From: a virus
Length of the DNA stretch: 44,041 nucleotides
IMG/VR virus record: IMGVR_UViG_3300009506_000064
Span: 1 to 44,041 of that record
Direction: 5' to 3' (one strand)
The notes under the pieces are model-generated. The model saw nothing but the letters and a program-made list of their open reading frames with translations, was not told the DNA's origin and searched no databases. Positions 31,862-40,460 of this stretch are shown here, piece by piece; the first letter of the stretch is position 1, and every line of letters starts with the position of its first letter. A program made the translations under genes and the position numbers.

Positions 31862-31890
31862 ACAAATAAACGGTATTATTTACTAGGGGA
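31862..31890 (+). promoter_or_regulatory. phage promoter-like motif, copy 7 (ejection proteins)
   Basis: Reads ACAAATAAACGGTATTATTT then ACTAGGGGA, followed by GGTATATTT and the ATG. AGGGGAGG is the ribosome site of the GNAT-like gene. In the 65-base gap after the tail gene; it would drive the internal virion protein genes. Confidence 0.78.
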
Positions 31891-31899
31891 GGTATATTT

Positions 31900-32352
31900 A
31901 TGTCTGAATTAAAAAAGATTAGGGTTCGTAAAGCTAAAGAGCGTGATATTGGATTGTTTAGAAAACTTTGGGGACAATTGTTAGAACAAAATACTGAACA
32001 AGGGTCAATTATTGTTCCCAATTCAAATTTACTTAGTTTGTCTGAAGAATATTTTAATTTATATGTTAATAATATTTATGAAGGTATTGTTTTATTTGTA
32101 GCAGATAAAGGAGTGTTGATGTGGGGTGAGACTAATTCTTTATTAGAATATAAGCCAGGTAACTTAGTTGTTGGCTGGGGTTTTTATGTGGTTCCTGATA
32201 GTTCTGATGAAATTGAAAAAGCTCTTTTTTCTTATGCTGAAAATTGGGCTCGTGAAAAAGGATATGATGGCGTGCAAACGCAATATTATAATAAGCCGCT
32301 TGAAGGTTTTACATCTTGGACTACTTTTGCATATAAAGTATTTGATCAATAA
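31900..32352 (+). CDS. GNAT acetyltransferase-like protein, in T7 gp13-like position
   Basis: 150 residues with RVRKAKERDIGLFRKLWGQL, the first strand and helix of GNAT folds, and VVGWGFYVVPDSSDEIEKAL in the place of the acetyl-CoA-binding strand. The usual Q/RxxGxG/A loop is replaced by PDSSDE, so catalysis is doubtful. YAENWAREKGYDGVQTQYYN resembles the C-terminal GNAT helix. T7 gp13 (138 residues) occupies the same place before the core proteins, and related genes are often annotated as GNAT-like. A structural or assembly role is as likely as an enzymatic one. Confidence 0.6.
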   Translation: MSELKKIRVRKAKERDIGLFRKLWGQLLEQNTEQGSIIVPNSNLLSLSEEYFNLYVNNIYEGIVLFVADKGVLMWGETNSLLEYKPGNLVVGWGFYVVPDSSDEIEKALFSYAENWAREKGYDGVQTQYYNKPLEGFTSWTTFAYKVFDQ

Positions 32353-32382
32353 GACATAGAAAATGTAATTTAAGGAGTTAAC

Positions 32383-33576
32383 ATGGGCGGTGCAGCAGCA
32401 GCGGGTATGGTTGGCGAACTATTTGGAATGGTTGGCGATATTGTATCGGCTCATATGTCTTCAAGCGCTCAAAAGAGTGTAATAAAGAAACAAATCAAAT
32501 CTCAGGAGCGTATTCACGAGGAATCAGCCGCTGAACGTCAAAGATCTAGTCAGATGGCTCGCGCAGATGCGGAGATAGCTCAAAAGAATTTACTCCAATC
32601 AGAACAAGCACGGCTTAATATTCTTACTTCTTTAGGTCAACCTGGAACGTATGGTCCTGGTATTGGAGATCGTACTGGCCCTATTTCATTGGGTATTTTA
32701 GCTCCTACGAAACTTTCTGGTCTTTATGGTTCTCAACAAAATTCTTTAAGTGCTGCTGGTAGAATGAGTATAACAGGAAGTGTGGACCCTAGAGAAGTAG
32801 CTCTACGTAATCAGCCTCGTATATCGATAGCTAAGAAATGGGAAACCACTGGAGTTGATCTTGATCCGGCTGCAATGGCGGCAGAGGTAAAAAGTAGTGC
32901 TGGTTTTCGTACCGTATCTCGTATGGTGGCGGAAGCAGAACAATTAATGAATCGAGAAGGCCCTCTTTGGGATCAACTTAATAATTCTATAGTTGGTGGT
33001 ATTTATGAGTCTAATGCTACATTTCAACGTCAAGCTATGGAACAAGTAGCTAGGAATTTAGCTCGTGGTGGTACGGCACGTAGAGCGGGTCTTCAAGTAG
33101 CTCAGGCTATGCAAGTACAAGAAGGAATTAATCGTCAACGTACTAATCAATTATGGCAAGCAAAGTTGAGTTTAGAGGAATTTAGAAGTAGTTATGGTCA
33201 ACAAGTCCAATCTTTTTCTCAAGCGTGGGTTAGTAATCACGCGGGTATTCGTGATGCTTTTACTACCGCTCTTAACAATCTTCAAATGCATTGGGCTTCA
33301 ACAATGGCTCCTGTTTTAGCAGGAGCTACGGTAGGAGCACAATCAGCTACACAGCAAGGAATAGCAAACGCATCACAAGGAGCTATGCAGGCTATAGCAA
33401 CTTCAGCTAATGCTATGTCTGGTGCTTTTCAAAGTATTCAGGGAATAGGTCAGCAAGTATTAGGTTATGGTTTGTCTCAAATGGGCGCAAGTCCTACAAT
33501 ACCTGCTTCTTATGCTACTGGTTCAGCATCAGACGTAGCAAGTGGTGGTGCAGGGGCAGCAACTTCTGTATTTTAA
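32383..33576 (+). CDS. internal virion protein, gp14-like position
   Basis: 397 residues, Ala/Gln/Ser-rich and helical. The N-terminus has a short glycine/alanine hydrophobic stretch (GGAAAAGMVGELFGMVGDIV) suited to membrane insertion, then a long charged helix; ARNLARGGTARRAGLQVAQA and an Ala/Ser-rich C-terminus follow. This is the usual character of gp14-type ejection proteins that form the outer-membrane pore on DNA entry. It is about twice the size of T7 gp14 (196). First of three large genes in the core-protein order. Confidence 0.62.
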   Translation: MGGAAAAGMVGELFGMVGDIVSAHMSSSAQKSVIKKQIKSQERIHEESAAERQRSSQMARADAEIAQKNLLQSEQARLNILTSLGQPGTYGPGIGDRTGPISLGILAPTKLSGLYGSQQNSLSAAGRMSITGSVDPREVALRNQPRISIAKKWETTGVDLDPAAMAAEVKSSAGFRTVSRMVAEAEQLMNREGPLWDQLNNSIVGGIYESNATFQRQAMEQVARNLARGGTARRAGLQVAQAMQVQEGINRQRTNQLWQAKLSLEEFRSSYGQQVQSFSQAWVSNHAGIRDAFTTALNNLQMHWASTMAPVLAGATVGAQSATQQGIANASQGAMQAIATSANAMSGAFQSIQGIGQQVLGYGLSQMGASPTIPASYATGSASDVASGGAGAATSVF

Positions 33577-33593
33577 ATTAAGGAGTTATATTA

Positions 33594-35579
33594 ATGGCTG
33601 ACGGACGAGCGGTTGATCTTGGCACTATGTTTATGATGCAGGGGGCTATGACTCTTGAAGAGGGTTTAGCTCGTTTGCATGGAGCTACAGCTTCGCCAGC
33701 AGTTCAAGCTCAGATGATGGAGAACGCTAGAGTTAAAGGAGCGATGGCGGCTGAGAATATAAGAAATCGTTATTTTAAAAAAGAATTTGAACAAGTTTTG
33801 GGTGCTAGAGTGAATCCTCTTCTAGCTGAGCAGCAAAATGCTTTAAATAGTTATAAAGAAGCCATGCAAACAACAGTTATGCCTGTTAAGCGCGTTGTAA
33901 ATCCAGAAGAAAGTCAAATGTTAGAAGAGGCTCTTCAAACTCCACCGCCTCCTGTTCCTAAAATTCCAGGTAAGGAACAGGTTTCAGTTCAAGAGAAAAT
34001 GCGGCCGGTTTCTGAAACAAATGTGGCTATGCAGCCTGGTATGATTGGTGCGGTAGAGATGAAAGAAGAACTTGCTATCCGAGATCCCGCATCAGGAGAG
34101 CCTGTTCCTATTTCTTCTCCTCGCGGAATTAATATATGGCAAGAAGCAAAAAATGATTATTGGGCTGTTAATTCTAGAGTCAATCAAGAATTAATGACTA
34201 TTATGTCTGAGTATCAAGGCAATCCTTATGCAGATAGTTATGCAAGAGCTTTAATGGATAATGTTATTAAACAAAGTAATATTGCAACTACCGGTATTGC
34301 TGATCCTATGGAAGCGCAAGCAACATGGGATAAAAGAATGGAATGGGAAGCAAATCAAGAAATCAAACAACAAGAGATTTCTACAAATGCTCTTAATTTT
34401 GAAAAACGTGAGGCTGATTTGGCGGTTGATGTTAATGATGCTTCTCGATTACTGTCTACTGATCCGGCCTTTAAAGATCTTGTTGGAGATAAGATCGCTA
34501 ATAAGTTAATGAATAATAAACCTCTTACTAGGCGTGAATCTCTAGAAGCATCAAGTGCAGTAAGAACGCATCGTTCTCTTCAGGAAAAAATGATTCTTCA
34601 ACGAGCTAAGCAAAGAGTATTTACTATTCCGATGACTAATGTTAATAACCCACAAAATTGGGAAGCAGATATTCAAAATGATCCGGTATTTGATACTTAT
34701 AAGAATCAAGCTTTTAATGAAGTAGCCGCCGCGGCGTTACCTAAATTACGTGCGGAAGCTGAACAAGATCCTGAAGGATTTGCGAATAGGATGAGAATGA
34801 AAGGTATTCCAGAAGTAGATATTCAAACTTTCGTGGTTGGTGGAGGTGCGACACCCGCGCTTACTGATGCACTAAAAGCAGATTTAACTAAGGAACAAAC
34901 ACAATTAGCTTATGATACGGCTTATTTGAGAAGATTACCGGAGCTTGAAAGACAGCAGCCTGAATTAACTCCAGTAATTGATTCTGTTGTTGAATCGGCT
35001 ATTAGTGCTCTTAAAGAAAAATATCCTGAAATGACTCCAGAACAAGAGGATGTTTATCGACAAGATAGGTATAGAACTTTCTTTGATTGGTCTACAGGGC
35101 GTCCTTCACCGGAATTTCACGATCCTATTACATTACAAAATGTAGCAGGAGCAATGGAAGCTGCTACACGAGCGAAAATACAAGCAGAAACACGAGCAAT
35201 AGCGGAAGCAGAGGAAGAACCTCTTGGACCGTTGGCTGTTGAGCCTTTTGAACAAGCGGTTACTCCGTTAGATCTTCGTGAGTTAGCTAAGGAAGCTGAA
35301 ACCAATCCAGAAATTATAAATACTCTTTCTAAGGAGCAGTTGAATAAAGGATTACGACAGCTTAATTGGATTATTGTTGGACATAAAGCCGGTGCTCTTT
35401 CTTCTAGAGAACGGAAGCAATTAAGAGCTTTACAATCACTTATGCGAAAAGCTCAAGTTACTCCTATTGAAAAAGCAATTAATACTGTAGGAGAAAAATT
35501 AACGGATTGGTTTACTACTTCTGATGAAGAAAAACAACAAATGGAACAAAAACGTCAACGAGCTTGGATTTTGGAGTAA
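33594..35579 (+). CDS. internal virion protein, gp15-like position
   Basis: 661 residues (T7 gp15 is 747), hydrophilic and mostly helical, with a Pro/Glu-rich part (about 120-180: QTPPPPVPKIPGKE) and no signal peptide. No enzymatic motif recognised. AAGGAG precedes the ATG and the gene ends three bases before the 1332-residue gene. By order and size it is the likely tube-forming ejection protein of the periplasm. Confidence 0.6.
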   Translation: MADGRAVDLGTMFMMQGAMTLEEGLARLHGATASPAVQAQMMENARVKGAMAAENIRNRYFKKEFEQVLGARVNPLLAEQQNALNSYKEAMQTTVMPVKRVVNPEESQMLEEALQTPPPPVPKIPGKEQVSVQEKMRPVSETNVAMQPGMIGAVEMKEELAIRDPASGEPVPISSPRGINIWQEAKNDYWAVNSRVNQELMTIMSEYQGNPYADSYARALMDNVIKQSNIATTGIADPMEAQATWDKRMEWEANQEIKQQEISTNALNFEKREADLAVDVNDASRLLSTDPAFKDLVGDKIANKLMNNKPLTRRESLEASSAVRTHRSLQEKMILQRAKQRVFTIPMTNVNNPQNWEADIQNDPVFDTYKNQAFNEVAAAALPKLRAEAEQDPEGFANRMRMKGIPEVDIQTFVVGGGATPALTDALKADLTKEQTQLAYDTAYLRRLPELERQQPELTPVIDSVVESAISALKEKYPEMTPEQEDVYRQDRYRTFFDWSTGRPSPEFHDPITLQNVAGAMEAATRAKIQAETRAIAEAEEEPLGPLAVEPFEQAVTPLDLRELAKEAETNPEIINTLSKEQLNKGLRQLNWIIVGHKAGALSSRERKQLRALQSLMRKAQVTPIEKAINTVGEKLTDWFTTSDEEKQQMEQKRQRAWILE

Positions 35580-35582
35580 TAA

Positions 35583-38500
35583 ATGCCTCAAGGTATCGGA
35601 GTTTATGATCCTGAAAAAACGGAAGAGGCTCGACGTGTTGTTTATGGCGAACCTCTTAGTATAAATACGCCTTATGTTCCCGGGCCTTTAGGGTTTAAAA
35701 AAGAAGATTTGGAAAAAGCTCGTATGACACAACTTACTGCGAGTATGCTAGTTCAACGAGATGTAGAATCTCGTAGACGTGAATTATTACGAGACGTTTC
35801 CTATCTATCTACAGCAGGGTTAGGTACGCTTAATCCAAATGATAATTATGAGTTTGAACAATCTCATGATACTTTAGGTGAAATACGTCGTAAGGATTTT
35901 CGGGATAATGATCCGGAAGCATCTTTTCTTCAACCAGATAAAGATTTAGTTGATCCTACAGCACAGCCAGATAAGCCTGGAAATGCTCTTCGTAGTACTT
36001 TAAACTTTTTGTTTAGTGATGAAATGGGCCTTTTAGGTTTTAAGTGGGATGAAGAGGCTTTTACTTGGAATTTGGATAATTTCGTAAATCAAATTTCAGA
36101 GCATCCTTTCTCTACGGCCTTTACTCTTGCAAGTTATTTAGTTCCTGTAGGTTTAGCATGGAGAAAAGGAGCCCGGATTGCTGAGCGCGGAGTTAAATTA
36201 GCTACGTTAGTTAGTCCGCGTAAGGGTGAAGCGATTGCAGCAGGACAAGGTTTATTAGGGTCTAAATTGTTTTATCGGTTTGATGATCATGCTAAATTAG
36301 TTCAAACATTAGCGAAACCTGTTGCAAATAGTGATAGGCAATTTTTTAGTAAATCTCTTACTAGCGCATTAAAAAAGGCTAAGAGTCCTGAAGAAGTTAA
36401 AAATCTGATTTCTCCTTCTGAATTGAATAAGATGTTGATTAGCGATTGGCATCAAGATAGATTTTTTGAGCTTCGTCATTTAGCTAAGGAAGGTAAATTA
36501 GAAGGAATTAAACAAAAAGCTTCTTGGGCTATGTGGCGTAGATTTGGTAATAAATATTTCGAGCGCTTACAAGATGTAAGTAAACATAATATTGATAGTA
36601 TGAATGACTTTTTTGTGAAATCACAAATTGGGCGTTTTCTTGCTAATGCTCCTACTCGTCTTGGTAAGGAAAGTGAACAAGCGATTTATAAATACTGGTT
36701 GGCCGGGACTGGTAGAGATGTAACTCAATTGTCTAAAAAAATCGGACAAGAAAATGCGGAATGGGCTGAACAATTAGTAGGAAAATGGGAAGAGTTGTTC
36801 ATTGAACAATTTGATGACGGATTTATTGATGACGCAACAGCGGCTTTATTTTCTGATCCTGATAAAGTAGCTTCTGGTTTTCATCTTCCTGCTCTTAGAA
36901 AAGGTACGCCTGGTTTCGAGGAATTAGGTGGAAAATTTATGACCTTGGTTCCAGGAGAAGCGGCTCAATACGGAGCTTTAGTTGAACGTCGTGGTTTAGA
37001 CGTAGCAAAAGCATTAGGCGGTCCAACTACTAAGCATAGGGGTAAGTTTGTTACTTCAAGTGCTGTATTAGATAGTTTAGATGAATTAGAGACAAATCCA
37101 GCTAAATTAACTTTAGGTGGTTATATCAAGGATAATGTTTTATTTCAAATTCATAGAAATTTCCGAGATATTATAGTTGATGCTACAGAAGGTAGTCCTA
37201 AATGGGCTCAATTGATTTCTTCTCGTGAAGCTTATGAAGCTATGCCAAAATACGCTAAACAGAATTGGCTTAGTTTTGAAGAATTGGATAGCGTGGTTCC
37301 TGGATTAGCTGATCGTATGGAAAGAATGATTAAGACTAAAGTAGCTAAAGACGGTTTAGACGTAACTAAATATGCAGCTATGCCTGTTATTGATAGAGAA
37401 GTTGTAAAAGCTTTTTTTGGGAGAGAAGGATCGGCAAGACAGGTTGGAGGTTCTTTTGCTAAATTCTTTGAACTTTTAACGGCCGTTCATAAGACTACAC
37501 GAACTGCGCTTAATGTTCCTACTCATATGTCAAATTTAACAGGAAATATGATGTTTCTTGCTATGGCTGGAATGAATCCTTTCGGAAAGCAGGCATTAAA
37601 TGATGGTAAAATGTTTGCTAAAGTATTCCATAGGTTAGCCAAGACAGTAAAGAATAAAGGTGATGAAACAATTGATTCTTTAATGACTGTAGATAACCTT
37701 GGCAAGATGTTTGGAAAAGATAGATATATTACCGATAAGCTGGGTAAGAAAGTTGATCTAGCTGAAATGTTTGCTGATCCTGTTATGAAAGATTTGGTTG
37801 AAGCACAAGCATTTGATACTGTAGAAGGTTTTAAAAACGTAGATCGTTTACTTAATCAATTAGAAAAATTAGAAACAGATGGTTGGGGTGATAAAGTTTT
37901 AGAAACCGCAGCTAGATCTATTGCTGGTTTTGGTGATGTTCCTGGTATTAAACAAACTCTACAAACAGCATCTTCTATGTATCTTGGTGAAGATATGATT
38001 CCTAAGATGATGTATGCTTCACATTTAGCTAGAAAAGGTTGGGGACGAGATGCAATAATTCGTGAGATTGGTAGACGATTACCACAATATCGTACTGTAG
38101 GTCAGATTCCTCAAAAAGCTAGAAAAGTAGTTCTTCCTTGGATTACTTTTCCTGCTGAAGCTACTCGTATTATGAAAAATAATATGATGGATCGTCCTGT
38201 ACAAATGATGGCTTGGTTACAAGCCCCACAAATTGCACAAAGTATGGTTAGTGGTTTAGGGATGGGGCCTCAATTCAAAGATTATGCTGATGCAATTGAG
38301 AATGCGCCGCCTTGGGCTGCTCGATATCAGACTGTTATGTTGGATGGGAATGAAGCTCCAGAGACGTTAGGGGCCGTTGGAGGCGCTGGCGTTGGTGGTT
38401 TAGTTGGAGCGGCTGTTGGTGGCGCTCCTGGAGCTGTTGTAGGAGCCGTAGCTGGGGGAGTTGGTGGAGCGGCTTTTGGAGCTATATTCGGTAAAGAAGA

Positions 38501-39581
38501 ATTAAAAGCGTTCAATAGAGCTTGGTCTTTGGATTTTCTTCCTTATTCGTCATTAGCTCCGACAAGTATTCATCCTTCTCAATGGGAAAAAGTTCTTCCT
38601 TCTGCATTAGGTGGAATTCCTACTCCTGGTAGGGAAGTTGCAATGACCGCAAAAGATCTTTCTCCTGTTGAGCCGTTTGCGGTATTCACGCCTCTACTAG
38701 AACTATATGCTGGAAGAGGTTCTTTTGGAAGTGAGATTGAAGCAAAGAGCGGAATTGATTATGCAAGTCAAATGGCATTAGGTCTTTTAGGCCATCTCTC
38801 ACCGCCAGTAATGCAAAAATATGGTATGTCACTTCAGGGTCCACAAGGAAATCCTATTGAAATGGCTGAGATTTTTGCGAATAATGGAGGACAATCTACT
38901 TTACCTAAGGCTATTACAGCTACTTTTGGCGGTCTTGCTTTAGGTGGGTTGACCTTTTTAGGAGCACGAATGGGACTTGGTGCTACGGCTGGTAAGGCTG
39001 CTGTTTCTGCTGCTGTTTCTGGTTTATTAGGAACAGGGGCTGGATATGCTGTGAATGTAAATAGATTAATGCGTGATCTTGGGATTAGTCCTGATCCGCG
39101 TACTGATCAATACAATGATGCAACTTTAGATTTCTTAGCTAATAGCTTTTTCGGGTTAAATAAATCTTGGAGGGCTGATCCCCTACAAGCAGAATATAAT
39201 CAAACTTTAAGAAACAATCAATTTAGTGAATTAAGAAAATCATCGGTAAAAGAATTTAGAGATGCAATTAATAATGGAAGAGCTGATGTAGCTAGAGCAG
39301 TTCTTGGGGAGATTAAGAAGACTTACATTTATCAATACGGTGATACGCAGATGGCGGATACGGAGTTTATGGAATGGGCTCGACGTATGTATAGTAGTAT
39401 TGGTAGTTTGCCTATTTGGGGGGGTGTAAGTGAAAAGGAATTAGCTATTCGGATTAATTCTAGTAGGGCTGCAAATGCTGAAAAATACAAGTATCAAAGA
39501 GAGCGCTTAGCAGAATTAAGAGCCGAATTTATTAGGAGACAACTTGGTAAAGCAAAAGGATTAAAAGTTGTATTAGAATAA
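35583..39581 (+). CDS. large internal virion (DNA ejection) protein, gp16-like position
   Basis: 1332 residues, against 1318 for T7 gp16, and last of the three large core genes. Two Gly/Ala-rich hydrophobic stretches stand out: about 929-969 (GGAGVGGLVGAAVGGAPGAV and on), a glycine-zipper-like repeat, and about 1109-1159 (FGGLALGGLTFLGARMG, then VSGLLGTGAGYAV). These would suit crossing the inner membrane. I see no lytic transglycosylase motif at the N-terminus, unlike T7 gp16, so wall opening may rest on the M15-type protein or another one. The ATG follows the previous stop by three bases with TTGGAG upstream. Confidence 0.68.
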   Translation: MPQGIGVYDPEKTEEARRVVYGEPLSINTPYVPGPLGFKKEDLEKARMTQLTASMLVQRDVESRRRELLRDVSYLSTAGLGTLNPNDNYEFEQSHDTLGEIRRKDFRDNDPEASFLQPDKDLVDPTAQPDKPGNALRSTLNFLFSDEMGLLGFKWDEEAFTWNLDNFVNQISEHPFSTAFTLASYLVPVGLAWRKGARIAERGVKLATLVSPRKGEAIAAGQGLLGSKLFYRFDDHAKLVQTLAKPVANSDRQFFSKSLTSALKKAKSPEEVKNLISPSELNKMLISDWHQDRFFELRHLAKEGKLEGIKQKASWAMWRRFGNKYFERLQDVSKHNIDSMNDFFVKSQIGRFLANAPTRLGKESEQAIYKYWLAGTGRDVTQLSKKIGQENAEWAEQLVGKWEELFIEQFDDGFIDDATAALFSDPDKVASGFHLPALRKGTPGFEELGGKFMTLVPGEAAQYGALVERRGLDVAKALGGPTTKHRGKFVTSSAVLDSLDELETNPAKLTLGGYIKDNVLFQIHRNFRDIIVDATEGSPKWAQLISSREAYEAMPKYAKQNWLSFEELDSVVPGLADRMERMIKTKVAKDGLDVTKYAAMPVIDREVVKAFFGREGSARQVGGSFAKFFELLTAVHKTTRTALNVPTHMSNLTGNMMFLAMAGMNPFGKQALNDGKMFAKVFHRLAKTVKNKGDETIDSLMTVDNLGKMFGKDRYITDKLGKKVDLAEMFADPVMKDLVEAQAFDTVEGFKNVDRLLNQLEKLETDGWGDKVLETAARSIAGFGDVPGIKQTLQTASSMYLGEDMIPKMMYASHLARKGWGRDAIIREIGRRLPQYRTVGQIPQKARKVVLPWITFPAEATRIMKNNMMDRPVQMMAWLQAPQIAQSMVSGLGMGPQFKDYADAIENAPPWAARYQTVMLDGNEAPETLGAVGGAGVGGLVGAAVGGAPGAVVGAVAGGVGGAAFGAIFGKEELKAFNRAWSLDFLPYSSLAPTSIHPSQWEKVLPSALGGIPTPGREVAMTAKDLSPVEPFAVFTPLLELYAGRGSFGSEIEAKSGIDYASQMALGLLGHLSPPVMQKYGMSLQGPQGNPIEMAEIFANNGGQSTLPKAITATFGGLALGGLTFLGARMGLGATAGKAAVSAAVSGLLGTGAGYAVNVNRLMRDLGISPDPRTDQYNDATLDFLANSFFGLNKSWRADPLQAEYNQTLRNNQFSELRKSSVKEFRDAINNGRADVARAVLGEIKKTYIYQYGDTQMADTEFMEWARRMYSSIGSLPIWGGVSEKELAIRINSSRAANAEKYKYQRERLAELRAEFIRRQLGKAKGLKVVLE

Positions 39582-39612
39582 TATCAATAGATTATTTATT
39601 ACATTAATTATA

Positions 39613-39816
39613 TTGTTAATTTGTAGTTTTGATGTAAATGCTTATGATCCTTATGAAGAATATCGTGATATTGATTGTGCAAAAATATATCAAATTATTG
39701 AAGTTTTAGAAGGTTCTTTAGAACTTATAGATAATGATAGTCCTGTATTTTTTAAAGTTAAAGATAAAATAAGGGTTTTAAAAGAATTAAGAAAATATAT
39801 TTGTACTGAGGTTTGA
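39613..39816 (+). CDS. small exported protein with uncertain start
   Basis: The frame is open from 39577 to the stop at 39814-39816. In the conventional reading it starts at TTG 39613. Upstream in-frame codons from ATC 39583 would give xNRLFITLIILLICSFDVNA followed by YDPYEEY, a textbook Sec signal peptide with a cleavage site after NA. The TTG start leaves only half of it. The mature part is about 57 residues, charged, helical, with Cys in DCAKI and YICTEV that could form a disulfide. Likely periplasmic. It overlaps the 3' end of the large ejection gene only in the extended form. Function unknown; lysis or superinfection control are guesses. Confidence 0.5.
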   Translation: MLICSFDVNAYDPYEEYRDIDCAKIYQIIEVLEGSLELIDNDSPVFFKVKDKIRVLKELRKYICTEV

Positions 39817-39831
39817 TTAGGAGATAGTATA

Positions 39832-40173
39832 ATGGGAGGGGTTAGCCGTAAATTAGAGGCTCAACAGGTTACCCCTATCTTGTCTGGTTCTGTGGATATA
39901 GTTGGTAATGAGTGGATAACAATCTTTATTCCAAGTGAAGATAAAACGCCTGTTTTGCTTTGGTTTCAGCCTCAAAATGGGGCTTTAGCTAACGCTTACT
40001 TTAAAATTAGATCGGGTAATAAGATACTTTTTAATGTACTTTTAGGAGCTTACGGTAGTAATGGTTATGAAAGTATTATATATCCTGAACTTATAGGATA
40101 TAAAAACGAATCTCTTGAAGTTTTTGGTACTAATAGTGCCATTAAAGTGAATTTTTCTGTTGGTGAGATTTAG
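39832..40173 (+). CDS. hypothetical beta-rich protein, 113 residues
   Basis: Predicted beta sandwich (VTPILSGSVDIVGNEWITIF, PVLLWFQPQNGALANAYFKI). AGGAG precedes the ATG. Similar in composition to the next gene. Position at the end of the virion gene run suggests a small virion component; no family recognised. Confidence 0.65.
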   Translation: MGGVSRKLEAQQVTPILSGSVDIVGNEWITIFIPSEDKTPVLLWFQPQNGALANAYFKIRSGNKILFNVLLGAYGSNGYESIIYPELIGYKNESLEVFGTNSAIKVNFSVGEI

Positions 40174-40178
40174 AAATT

Positions 40179-40460
40179 ATGATTGTTTCTAATCTTACCA
40201 GAGTTACATTAGATGAAAATAGAATAATTTCCTTAGATTCTATAAGAGTTAATCATATTCTTATTTCAAATGCTACTATTACTGCTGTTGAATGTGTCTT
40301 TAAAAATAAAAACAATGAAAACATATTAAATATAACTGTTCCAGCTCAAGATTCTGTTCCATATAACGTAATATGGATTGCTGATAAAGGCTTAAAAATA
40401 GATGGTCTTGGAGATGCTGATGTTGTGGTAACAGTGGCTCACAGTGCTATTGGAGTTTAA
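40179..40460 (+). CDS. hypothetical beta-rich protein, 93 residues
   Basis: A small Val/Ile/Asn-rich protein (VRVNHILISNATITAVECVF-like strands, then ITVPAQDSVPYNVIWIADKG), likely all-beta. Starts six bases after the preceding stop, with GGTGAG nearby. Its TAA overlaps the stop of the convergent glycosyltransferase gene by four bases. End of the rightward operon; no terminator hairpin is visible here. Confidence 0.65.
   Translation: MIVSNLTRVTLDENRIISLDSIRVNHILISNATITAVECVFKNKNNENILNITVPAQDSVPYNVIWIADKGLKIDGLGDADVVVTVAHSAIGV

Noticed and set aside
31785-32349. Open frames opposite and alongside the GNAT-like gene
   Set aside because: They overlap the promoter-like motif or the GNAT-like frame and show no ribosome site or sensible composition.
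38327-38515. Minus-strand Pro/Ala/Thr-rich frame
   Set aside because: It is the reverse complement of the Gly/Ala-rich glycine-zipper codons of the ejection protein gene.
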